Part shown: positions 34,381 to 41,954 of the stretch, in pieces
Layout: the number at the start of each line of letters is the position of its first letter
How positions within the stretch are numbered: position 1 is the first letter of the stretch
Source: Bacillota bacterium
Lineage (GTDB): Bacteria; Bacillota; Clostridia; Christensenellales; CAG-138
Assembly (NCBI GenBank): GCA_023455425.1
Contig: JAEYCM010000051.1
Span: 1-64,000 of the forward strand
Direction: 5' to 3'
Length of the DNA: 64,000 nt
Notes under the pieces: generated by a model
The model's input: only the letters and a program-made list of their open reading frames with translations
Told to the model about the DNA's origin: nothing
The model's database searches: none
Position numbers and translations under genes: made by a program

Positions 34381-34528
34381 TGGGGGTGCGGGGGATCGCA
34401 ATCCCGCCGCATGTTGATGAAAATCTGACGACATGCGCGTCAAATTCATAAAAAAGTGCGCGAAAGCGCACTTTTCACCTGCAGAAAACCCGCTGATACA
34501 GTCCAAAGGACTGTATCAGCGGTATTTT
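34381..34528 (+). repeat. Four-hairpin interspersed element, copy A (ends in a terminator)
   Basis: About 148 nt matching copy B (38562-38712, opposite strand). In order: GGGGGTG lead, hairpin 1 (GGGAT-CGCA-ATCCC), hairpin 2 (TGACG-ACATGCG-CGTCA, 34426-34442), hairpin 3 (AAAAGTGCGC-GAAA-GCGCACTTTT, 34452-34475) and hairpin 4 (a 14-bp stem, 34491-34504 with 34508-34521, then TATTTTTT). Hairpin 4 serves as terminator for the plus-strand gene ending at 34348. The core ATCTGACGACATGCGCGTCA is the same in both copies. Confidence 0.8.
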
Positions 34529-35116
34529 TTAGCCTACGGGGGCGGGGCTATTTAGGGAGGTGTTCGCTCTAAACGCGGCATACGCCAGGTCTGTCGCAAG
34601 GTCGGTGAACGCTTCAGCGTCCACTTTGCCTTCCGTATACAGGGAGAACTGTACGGGGAGGTACTGCCATGTGGCCAGAGCGCCCGCATCCTTGTTGGTG
34701 TTGATGTTGATGATCGCATACCAGTCTATCCCATCTACTGCGATATCGCTCCGCTCGTCAAATTCCGTATATACGCCGGAGATATCCTCTTCCGTGCCGG
34801 TGTTGGCGGAACGGTAGGCGTAGGTGATGCCATCAAGCGTGAACGTGATTTCCGCGATCTTATCCCCGATGATGCGGTAGCTGACGTCCGTCGCGCCCTC
34901 GGGAGCATCGATCCTGACGTTAAGCGCTTCAAAATCCGCGGCGCTTTCCACTTCCACAACCGGGTTGGGAATGCCAGGATTCGGAGATTCGGCAGGAGAC
35001 TCAATAGGCGGCGCCGCCGTGGGTTCAAGGGGCGGCACGGCTCTCTGCGCGCATCCGCTTACCGCCAATAGTGCGGCAAAAGCGAGCGATGGTATCAATA
35101 AAGCTGTTTTCTTCAT
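34529..35116 (-). CDS. Putative lipoprotein
   Basis: 195 residues starting MKKTALLIPSLAFAALLAVSGC, a lipoprotein signal with lipobox VSGC. A Pro/Glu-rich linker (PPLEPTAAPPIESPAESPNP) precedes a globular domain of about 140 residues with no motif I recognise. Start at the ATG at 35116 because GGAGG lies 8 nt upstream, rather than five codons earlier. A solute-binding or stress role cannot be argued from sequence. Confidence 0.7.
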   Translation of the reverse strand: MKKTALLIPSLAFAALLAVSGCAQRAVPPLEPTAAPPIESPAESPNPGIPNPVVEVESAADFEALNVRIDAPEGATDVSYRIIGDKIAEITFTLDGITYAYRSANTGTEEDISGVYTEFDERSDIAVDGIDWYAIININTNKDAGALATWQYLPVQFSLYTEGKVDAEAFTDLATDLAYAAFRANTSLNSPAPVG

Positions 35117-35196
35117 TTCTCTAACCTCCAAGGTCGTTTGCTTATATAACGTTGCTATCTTAGGATAGGTTCCCTCCCAGCATGTTCCAGTATACA

Positions 35197-35231
35197 GAAA
35201 AGCTGCCCGCGGTGATGCCGGGACAGCTTTT
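35197..35231 (-). terminator. Terminator of the NTF2-like gene
   Basis: AAAAGCTG-CCCG pairs with CGGG-ACAGCTTTT, giving a U-run on the minus strand, 18 nt behind the gene stop. Confidence 0.7.
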
Positions 35232-35248
35232 GCAACATATGTTCATAA

Positions 35249-35632
35249 TCAAACGTGAATGGGCCTTCCTATTCCGCGCTCCGTCCGCCATTGCGGGGGT
35301 GGGCCGTCTTCTCCCCAGTATTCATTAAGCAAGCCGATTTTCCCGTATCTGAACTTGAAAAATGATGCGGCGTGGAAGGATGCATCCGCGTCGCGCAATG
35401 TCACCTTGACAACGGAAACGATCAAATCCCCACACGCTTCCAGCCGTTCTACGGCGACTGACCAATTTCCGGGGTACAGGCTGTTGGCCGCTATAAATTC
35501 GTGCACCGTAAATTGCTCGTTGGTGTTGTTCCATTCTATGACGGCGTCGCTGCAAAAATAATCTTCCAGGCGGCCCCAATTTTGTGTATGGATATCGTTC
35601 CAAAGCTGCCTTACAACGGCTGTTTTCTCCAC
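35249..35632 (-). CDS. NTF2-like (SnoaL-type) protein
   Basis: 127 residues with the cone-shaped NTF2 layout: N-terminal helices (VVRQLWNDIHTQNWGRLEDYF), then strands (AVIEWNNTNEQFTVHEFIA, SVVKVTLRDADASFHAASFFKFRYGKIGLLNEYWG). Such folds serve as small enzymes or ligand-binding proteins. It lies 15 nt behind the LUD-domain gene on the same strand, probably co-transcribed. Ligand unknown. Confidence 0.75.
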   Translation of the reverse strand: MEKTAVVRQLWNDIHTQNWGRLEDYFCSDAVIEWNNTNEQFTVHEFIAANSLYPGNWSVAVERLEACGDLIVSVVKVTLRDADASFHAASFFKFRYGKIGLLNEYWGEDGPPPQWRTERGIGRPIHV

Positions 35633-35647
35633 AGGCGTTCTCCTTTC

Positions 35648-36259
35648 TTAATATCCCAGGTTTTCCTCCACAAGCAGCACATGTACGTCTTTGACCGCGT
35701 TCGTGGGCCGCTCCAGCAGCGTCGTGATATGGCACATCCGCTGGGGTGAAGTGCAGTCCGAACAGCGGTTGGCCGTGGCGCATGGAACATGCAACCCAAG
35801 CCGCCGGGCGTTGGGCGGGCAGGCTTCGCGCTTGATACGGTCTAAACCATCTTCATAATTTTCGCAGATCTTGTTTTCGCCCGCGATCACGACTACACGC
35901 TTTGGGCCGTAGATGAGGCTAGCGACCCGGTTGCCCGTTCCGTCAATATTCAAAAGCGCGCCGGTTTTGAGCACAGCATTCGCGGAGCAGAGGTAGACGT
36001 CCGCCTTCTGCGCCGCGTCGTGTGCGGCAGGGACTTCTTCCTTTTCACATTTCCAGTGCCAGTAAACGGGGTGGCCCGCTTGTAGCAGCGTTTCATACAG
36101 CCCCAGATCGCGTACGGTGACGGAACCGCCAAAACCAACGCTCGCGCCTTCTCCAATCAAAGCAAGCGCGGCTTCCTTTGCGGCTTGCGCATCCTTACAT
36201 ACCTGTACCTGGAAACCGTGCTTTTTCAGGCTCTCAGCCGCCTGTTCGACGTTAGACAT
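35648..36259 (-). CDS. LUD-domain protein (LutC/YkgG-like)
   Basis: 203 residues of the LUD (DUF162) family: SVGFGGSVTVRDLGLYETLLQAGHPVYWHWK, VYLCSANAVLKTGALLNIDGTGNRVASLIYGPKRVVVIAG, and a Cys-rich end with CATANRCSDCTSPQRMC. In LutABC the family helps oxidise lactate, but here LutA and LutB partners are absent, and stand-alone clostridial members are of unclear function. Start at the ATG at 36259, with GGGAGGG upstream. It diverges from lepA. Confidence 0.82.
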   Translation of the reverse strand: MSNVEQAAESLKKHGFQVQVCKDAQAAKEAALALIGEGASVGFGGSVTVRDLGLYETLLQAGHPVYWHWKCEKEEVPAAHDAAQKADVYLCSANAVLKTGALLNIDGTGNRVASLIYGPKRVVVIAGENKICENYEDGLDRIKREACPPNARRLGLHVPCATANRCSDCTSPQRMCHITTLLERPTNAVKDVHVLLVEENLGY

Positions 36260-36397
36260 TGTAATCCCTCCCAAAGCGTTTTGTGTATTGTATCACAAGC
36301 GGGTATAGCAGGCAAAGCCGCTCTCTTGCAATTGACTCTGCGATACGGTATGATCAATGCTGAATACAAATGCCACCATGGAAAAGACGGAGGTACT

Positions 36398-38200
36398 ATG
36401 GCCTTTCCGCGTGAACAAATACGCAATTTCTGCATCATTGCCCACATCGATCACGGTAAGTCTACCCTTGCCGATCGTCTGATGGAGCTGACCGATACCG
36501 TATCCAAAAGGGATATGGAGGAACAGCTTTTAGACACCATGGAGATCGAACGCGAGCGCGGCATCACCATCAAAGCGACCGCCGTGCGCATGTTCTATAC
36601 CCATACCGACGGCAAGCAGTATATGTTCAACCTCATCGATACGCCGGGCCATGTGGACTTTACTTATGAGGTCAGCCGCGCGCTTGCCGCGTGCGAAGGC
36701 GCCATACTCGTGGTGGACGCCACGCAGGGGATCGAGGCGCAGACGCTTGCAAACGTGTACCTTGCGATCGACAACGGCCTTGAAATCATGCCCGTCATCA
36801 ATAAAATAGACCTCCCCAGCGCGCAGCCGGAACATACCATTAAAGAGATTGAGGACGTCATCGGCATCCCCGCGGAGGACGCGCCGCGTGTTTCCGCGAA
36901 GTCCGGAGAAAACGTACCCATGATACTGGAGCAGTTGGTCGATCTCATCCCGCCGCCCGAGGGGGACAGCGAGGCTCCGCTCAAAGCGCTGATATTCGAT
37001 TGCTATTACGATAATTACAAGGGTGCGGTCAGCTATGTGCGCGTCAAGGAAGGCGCAGTGCGCGCAGGTACGCGCTTGCGCATGATGAGTTCCGGTCATG
37101 AATTCGACGTGACCGAGGTTGGCGTGTTTACGCCCGCGCACCGCCCGGTGGAAGAACTGACGGCGGGCGAGGTCGGCTACATTGCGGCTTCCATTAAAAG
37201 CGTGGCGGAAACCAAGGTGGGCGATACCATTACGGACGCGGAAAACCCCGCAAAGGAAGCCCTGCCCGGCTACCAACAGGCGCACCCCATGGTGTTCTGC
37301 GGCATCTATCCGGCGGATGGCGCAGACTACAACGATTTAAAGGACGCTTTGGATAAGTTGAAGCTCAACGATGCGTCACTGACCTACGAGCCGGAAACCT
37401 CCATCGCGCTCGGCTTCGGGTTCCGCTGCGGGTTTTTAGGGCTGCTGCATATGGAAATCATTCAGGAGCGCTTGGAACGTGAGTTCGATCTCGATCTTGT
37501 TACTACCGCACCCAGCGTTATCTATCGCGTCAAGATGGAGGATGGGGAAGAGCGCGTGATCGATAACCCCTCGAACCTCCCTAACCCGACGATGATTGCC
37601 TATATGGAAGAGCCCATGGTGGATGCGCATATCATGACGCCTTCTTCCTTTGTCGGTACCATTATGGAGCTTTGTCAGGAAAAGCGCGGCATCTTCGTGG
37701 ACATGAAGTATATCGAAGAGACGCGCGTCAACATCCATTACGAGCTGCCCCTCAACGAGATCATCTACGATTTCTTCGATCAGCTCAAATCCCGTTCGCG
37801 CGGCTACGCTTCCTTTGATTATGAACTCAAGGCATATATGCGCTCGGACCTGGTGAAGCTCGACTTTCTGCTAAACGGCGATATGTGTGACGCGCTTTCC
37901 ACCATCGTCCACCGGGACAAGGCGTACAACAAGGGCCGCGCCGTGGCGGAGAAATTAAAGGACGTCATTCCCCGCCAACAGTTTGAAATCCCCATCCAGG
38001 CGGCAATCGGCGGCAAGGTGATCGCGCGCGAAACCGTCAAGGCCGTGCGCAAGGACGTCTTAGCCAAGTGCTACGGCGGCGATATCACGCGCAAAAAGAA
38101 GCTGCTGGAAAAACAGAAGGAAGGCAAGAAGCGCATGCGGCAGGTGGGCTCCGTGGAGGTCCCAAGCGAGGCCTTCATGAGCGTGCTGCGCATCAACTAG
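36398..38200 (+). CDS. lepA: Elongation factor 4 (LepA)
   Basis: 600 residues from the ATG at 36398, with GGAGG 4 nt before it; the longer open frame upstream lies over the divergent LUD gene. GTPase motifs: AHIDHGKST, ERGITIKA, DTPGHVDF and NKIDLPSA. EF-G-like domains follow, and the LepA-specific C-terminal domain ends GGDITRKKKLLEKQKEGKKRMRQVG. It binds ribosomes and aids translation under stress and during 30S assembly. A small SLOG-type gene follows 7 nt later. Confidence 0.97.
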   Translation: MAFPREQIRNFCIIAHIDHGKSTLADRLMELTDTVSKRDMEEQLLDTMEIERERGITIKATAVRMFYTHTDGKQYMFNLIDTPGHVDFTYEVSRALAACEGAILVVDATQGIEAQTLANVYLAIDNGLEIMPVINKIDLPSAQPEHTIKEIEDVIGIPAEDAPRVSAKSGENVPMILEQLVDLIPPPEGDSEAPLKALIFDCYYDNYKGAVSYVRVKEGAVRAGTRLRMMSSGHEFDVTEVGVFTPAHRPVEELTAGEVGYIAASIKSVAETKVGDTITDAENPAKEALPGYQQAHPMVFCGIYPADGADYNDLKDALDKLKLNDASLTYEPETSIALGFGFRCGFLGLLHMEIIQERLEREFDLDLVTTAPSVIYRVKMEDGEERVIDNPSNLPNPTMIAYMEEPMVDAHIMTPSSFVGTIMELCQEKRGIFVDMKYIEETRVNIHYELPLNEIIYDFFDQLKSRSRGYASFDYELKAYMRSDLVKLDFLLNGDMCDALSTIVHRDKAYNKGRAVAEKLKDVIPRQQFEIPIQAAIGGKVIARETVKAVRKDVLAKCYGGDITRKKKLLEKQKEGKKRMRQVGSVEVPSEAFMSVLRIN

Positions 38201-38207
38201 CTAGCGT

Positions 38208-38549
38208 ATGAAGGTGGCGGTAGTAGGTTCCCGCACGCTGCGGGATGTGGATCTTGCAAAGTATATCCCGCCGGATGCTACGGAGATTATTACCGGCGGC
38301 GCATACGGGATCGATACGCTTGCGGAGCAATACGCAAATAGCCGGGGCATCCCAGTGCGCGTGTTCCGCCCGGACTACGAGATATTGGGCAAATGGGCGC
38401 CGCTTGCGAGGAACGATCAGATCGTGAACGCGGCGGATATGGTGGTAGCGGTTTGGGACGGCGTTTCCAACGGTACGCGCTACACTATCAGCCGCGCGCA
38501 GAAGTGTAATAAGCCGGTCAAAATTTATGTTGTGGAACGGGATGGCTAA
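38208..38549 (+). CDS. SLOG-superfamily (DUF2493-like) nucleotide-binding protein
   Basis: 113 residues forming a single Rossmann-like domain: MKVAVVGSRTL, EIITGGAYGIDTLAEQYA and ADMVVAVWDGVSNGTRYTI. These are marks of the SLOG superfamily (YspA/DprA-like) that binds nucleotide-derived ligands, some of them in defence or signalling. It follows lepA by 7 nt, so it is probably its co-transcribed partner here. The stop codon TAA lies in the loop of a terminator hairpin. Confidence 0.75.
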   Translation: MKVAVVGSRTLRDVDLAKYIPPDATEIITGGAYGIDTLAEQYANSRGIPVRVFRPDYEILGKWAPLARNDQIVNAADMVVAVWDGVSNGTRYTISRAQKCNKPVKIYVVERDG

Positions 38550-38563
38550 CGCCATCCCGTTTT
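38538..38563 (+). terminator. Intrinsic terminator overlapping a stop codon
   Basis: ACGGGATGGC (38537-38546) and GCCATCCCGT (38551-38560) form a 10-bp stem whose loop is TAAC. The TAA of the SLOG gene (38547-38549) lies in the loop, and TTT follows the stem. Confidence 0.8.
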
Positions 38564-38712
38564 ATGCCACTGACAAAGTCCGGTGGGCTTTGTCAGTGGG
38601 TTTCTGGTAGGTTAAAAGTGCGCTTTCACGCACTTTTTCCACAAATCTGACGCGCATGTCGTCAGATTTGATTAAACTGCGGGGGATTGCGATCCCCCAC
38701 ACCCCCTAAAGT
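38562..38712 (-). repeat. Four-hairpin interspersed element, copy B
   Basis: Minus-strand copy of the element at 34381. Hairpin 1 is a 7-bp GGGGGAT-CGCA-ATCCCCC (38681-38698), hairpin 2 a perfect 10-bp stem (38643-38652 with 38660-38669), hairpin 3 a GAAA-loop stem (38614-38637), and hairpin 4 CCACTGACAAAG / CTTTGTCAGTGG (38567-38578 with 38588-38599). Hairpin 4 differs from copy A at three base pairs by compensatory changes. It lies just behind the hemW stop, in sense with hemW. Confidence 0.8.
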
Positions 38713-38741
38713 TGCAACTTAAGGTTCTAGCAAACATTATT

Positions 38742-39887
38742 CTAGGATAAAAAATATTGCAGCGCCGCATTCTGCATATCAAGCCCTGCTTTTGTCAAAT
38801 ACGCATGCGTCGGCGAGACGGTGAGCCACCCTTTTTCTATCAGCGCACCAATGGCATCCGGATAGAAATCCTCAAACCGCTTTTGGAACCGCGCTTTAAA
38901 TTCTGCAAGCGGAATACCTGCTACAGTTCTCAGACCCACCATCACGGCTTCGAACGCTTCTTCCGCATAGGGAATGGGCGTGAGAGTCCGTTCCGGCAAA
39001 GGTATCGTTGCTTCCTTATGATAGGCGTCCAATTCCGCGGCGTTGCTCCAACGCATCCACTGCTGCGTACCGCCCAAATTTAGCCGCCAGGCCGAATGCG
39101 CGCCCGCACCCAGGCCAAGGTATGCGCCGTTCGCCCAATAATTAAGGTTGTGGCGGCAAACATGTCCCGGCTTTGCAAAGTTGGAGACCTCATAGCGTGC
39201 ATAACTCTGTTGTTCCAGATAGGCAATGCCTGCGTCCTGCATCTCATACACGTCGTCTTCATCGGGCAGTGTTTCACGTTTGGAAGCGACATCGTCAAAG
39301 AGCGCCGTGCCTTCCTCCAAAATCAGCCCGTAGGCCGAAATGTGCTCAGGGGAAAGCGATACAACCGCCGACAGCGTATTCAGGTAGTCTTCTTTCGTCT
39401 GCCCCGGCAGCCCATGCATGACGTCCACGTTGATGTTGGAAAAGCCCGCTTCGCGCTCGAGACGGAATGATTCTAAAAACGCATCTTTTGTGTGGATACG
39501 CCCGATGCGTTGCAACAAACGGTCATCCAAGCTCTGCACGCCGATGGAAAGGCGGTTGACGCCCGCTTCCTGATATGCAAGAAGCTTTTCTTTGTCTAGC
39601 GTGCCGGGGTTGCACTCAAACGTAATTTCCGCATCCGGGGCGATGGAAAAGCATTGCTGTAATTCATGCAGCAGCGCCTGTGCCTGCTTTCCCGAAAGGA
39701 GGGAGGGCGTGCCGCCGCCAAAGAACACGGTATCAAACGTACTCCAATCATGTTGCGCAAACGTATGGATTTCCCGATACAGTGCGTCCAGATAGCGTTC
39801 CATCCGTTCCGGCTGCGCCAGGGAGAAAAAATCACAATAGCGGCATTTTCGCACACAAAACGGAATATGCACATAAAGACCCGGCAT
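38742..39887 (-). CDS. hemW: HemW-type radical SAM protein (heme chaperone)
   Basis: 381 residues with the radical SAM cluster motif at C11, C15 and C18 (FCVRKCRYCDF), then GGGTPSLL, and the HemW-typical HNLNYWANGAYLGLGAGAHS. It lacks the extra N-terminal residues of true coproporphyrinogen oxidase HemN, so the heme-chaperone assignment is preferred. In Firmicutes hemW usually sits between lepA and hrcA, as here, although in this window it is on the opposite strand. Confidence 0.92.
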   Translation of the reverse strand: MPGLYVHIPFCVRKCRYCDFFSLAQPERMERYLDALYREIHTFAQHDWSTFDTVFFGGGTPSLLSGKQAQALLHELQQCFSIAPDAEITFECNPGTLDKEKLLAYQEAGVNRLSIGVQSLDDRLLQRIGRIHTKDAFLESFRLEREAGFSNINVDVMHGLPGQTKEDYLNTLSAVVSLSPEHISAYGLILEEGTALFDDVASKRETLPDEDDVYEMQDAGIAYLEQQSYARYEVSNFAKPGHVCRHNLNYWANGAYLGLGAGAHSAWRLNLGGTQQWMRWSNAAELDAYHKEATIPLPERTLTPIPYAEEAFEAVMVGLRTVAGIPLAEFKARFQKRFEDFYPDAIGALIEKGWLTVSPTHAYLTKAGLDMQNAALQYFLS

Positions 39888-40089
39888 AAAGTTTCCTTTC
39901 TTGCAACAAGGCCGTCAAACTCTCTCTCTATTTATAACATACAATGTCTTCAATGCAAAATCCGCGCTTGCAGAAAAGGGTGAAATCGCCCCAAATCGTC
40001 GCACGATGCAGGGGGATTTTTCCAGATATTCGGGCCAAAAATCCCACGCTTTTGTTTCCACTTTGTCACAATGGAACATTTGCGTTCTA

Positions 40090-40118
40090 TTGACAAAGAC
40101 TATGGGGAGTGCTATTTT
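40090..40118 (+). promoter_or_regulatory. Sigma-A promoter of the heat-shock operon
   Basis: TTGACA (40090-40095) and TATTTT (40113-40118) are 17 nt apart. A half CIRCE-like sequence, GAGTGCTA (40107-40114), overlaps the spacer and -10. Confidence 0.75.
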
Positions 40119-40130
40119 ATTTGTAGTGAT

Positions 40131-40157
40131 TTAGCACTCAACGATATAGAGTGCTAA
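40131..40157 (+). promoter_or_regulatory. CIRCE operator (HrcA binding site)
   Basis: TTAGCACTC - 9 nt - GAGTGCTAA, a perfect match to the CIRCE inverted repeat. It lies between the promoter and hrcA, so HrcA represses its own operon until heat shock. Confidence 0.97.
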
Positions 40158-40201
40158 CATTCTGAAAGGGAAGAAGCACTGCGGGAAAGGAGGCGTGGCA
40201 A

Positions 40202-41245
40202 GTGGAACTCGATGCAAGAAAAATGCGCATTTTGCAGGCGATTATAGACGACTATATTATGACGGCCGCGCCGGTCGGTTCCCGCACCATATCCAAACGC
40301 GCGGACTTTAACGTCTCCTCCGCGACCATCCGCAACGAGATGAGCGATTTGGAGGAGCTTGGATATCTGGAGCAGCCGCATACCTCTGCCGGGCGCATTC
40401 CGTCCAACAAGGCATACCGGCTCTATGTCAACCACATGATGCAGCGCGCGCAGCTCAACGAACAGGAGCGCCGCATGATCCGGGCCTATTTTACAAGCCG
40501 GATGGATCAGGTGGAGGGGTTGGTACGGCAGACGGCTACCGCTCTTTCGGAGATTACGCGCTATACGGCGATGGTCATGGCGCCGCAAATTGAAACGGTG
40601 CGCATCAAGCACATTCAACTGGTGCAGCTGAGCTCGGAGCGCGTCTTGATGGTACTGGTAACCGACAACGGCATGATACGCGATATCATGCTGCGCATGC
40701 CGGAGGGCATGGGCGCACAGGATCTCGATAAATTCTCTAATCGCCTGAATCAGGTGCTGCGGGATATGCGGCTGGATCAGGTGGCGGTGGACGAAGTGCT
40801 GGGCATGGGGGAAGAGATGGGCGCGCAGCGCACATTCTTCCATAACATTATGGAAGCGCTCGAACGCCATGTGCACGGCAACGCGCAGAAGGTGGAGCTT
40901 TCCGGCGCTACCAACATCCTGCACTACCCCGAGTACAGCGATATGAACAAGGTCAAGGGCTTCCTTTCCGCATTAGAAGGGAAGGATACGCTCTACAATA
41001 TGTTGAAAAAGGCCTCGCGGCTGGAATTTTCCGTCTCCATCGGGGAGGAAAACGAACCCGATCAGTTAAAGGATTGCAGCGTGATCACCGCGACCTACCG
41101 CATTGGGAACGACCCTATGGGTTCGTTTGGCATCATAGGTCCCACGCGCATGCATTATAGCCGCGTGCTCTCAATACTTGAATATATGCAGCTGAGTCTT
41201 TCGGAGGCCCTTGCCGGGCTTTTGGAACAGGACCGGCTTGAATAG
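40202..41245 (+). CDS. hrcA: Heat-inducible transcription repressor HrcA
   Basis: 347 residues. An N-terminal winged helix (ARKMRILQAIIDDYIMTAAPVGSRTISKR, then SSATIRNEMSDLEELGYLEQPHTSAGRIPS) binds CIRCE, followed by the GAF-like and dimerisation domains. Start is GTG 40202, with GGAGG about 8 nt upstream. The last bases run to 16 nt before grpE. It needs GroEL for activity in other Firmicutes; groEL is not in the window. Confidence 0.96.
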   Translation: MELDARKMRILQAIIDDYIMTAAPVGSRTISKRADFNVSSATIRNEMSDLEELGYLEQPHTSAGRIPSNKAYRLYVNHMMQRAQLNEQERRMIRAYFTSRMDQVEGLVRQTATALSEITRYTAMVMAPQIETVRIKHIQLVQLSSERVLMVLVTDNGMIRDIMLRMPEGMGAQDLDKFSNRLNQVLRDMRLDQVAVDEVLGMGEEMGAQRTFFHNIMEALERHVHGNAQKVELSGATNILHYPEYSDMNKVKGFLSALEGKDTLYNMLKKASRLEFSVSIGEENEPDQLKDCSVITATYRIGNDPMGSFGIIGPTRMHYSRVLSILEYMQLSLSEALAGLLEQDRLE

Positions 41246-41261
41246 CCAACGGGAGGAAGTT

Positions 41262-41861
41262 ATGGCAAGAAAAACCGCAAATGAAAACGCACCCATGCAG
41301 GAGGAAACCATAGTAAACGATCAGGGGGCGGAGCAGGCGCAAACGCCGGAAGAAACCGCCGCGAACGGAACCCAGGAGGCGGAATACGTCAAACTGAGCA
41401 AGACCGAATTTGACACCGTCAAGGCGCATATCGAAACGCTGAAAAAGGAAAAGGACGAGGCGATTACGCTCGCGCAGCGTCTGCAGGCGGATTTTGACAA
41501 CTACCGCAAGCGCAACGCCACCCTAAAGGCGGACAGTTACCAGGAGGGAATGCGGGATTGCGTGAAGGCGCTCATTCCTTCGCTAGATAATTTTGACCTT
41601 GCCGTGCAGAACATGGAGACGGTGGATCCATGCTACCTTGACGGCGTCAAGATGGTGCAGCGCACGCTTCTGGATGCGCTCAATAAACTTGGGTTACAGG
41701 AGATCCCGGCGGAGGGTATATTCGACCCCAACCTGCACAACGCCGTTTTACAGGAAGCGGCGGAAGGGAAGCAATCCGGTGAAATCCTGGAGGTCTTCCA
41801 GCGGGGCTTTGAGATGAATGGCAGGATATTGCGCCACAGCATGGTCAAAGTGGCGGAATAA
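41262..41861 (+). CDS. grpE: GrpE, nucleotide exchange factor of DnaK
   Basis: 199 residues from the ATG at 41262 behind GGGAGGAAG. A disordered acidic N-terminus (QEETIVNDQGAEQAQTPEE) and a long coiled coil (about 60-100, with ETLKKEKDEAITLAQRLQADFDNYRKR) lead to the beta-rich head (NLHNAVLQEA, RILRHSMVKVAE). It releases ADP from DnaK. Second gene of the operon. Confidence 0.96.
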   Translation: MARKTANENAPMQEETIVNDQGAEQAQTPEETAANGTQEAEYVKLSKTEFDTVKAHIETLKKEKDEAITLAQRLQADFDNYRKRNATLKADSYQEGMRDCVKALIPSLDNFDLAVQNMETVDPCYLDGVKMVQRTLLDALNKLGLQEIPAEGIFDPNLHNAVLQEAAEGKQSGEILEVFQRGFEMNGRILRHSMVKVAE

Positions 41862-41954
41862 TCGGGTAACGGCAAAACGTCAGTACATACGCCGCAAGAT
41901 TGCGGCATCGTATAAAACAGGAATAGTTCAGTTGATTATAGGAGGATTAGGTTC

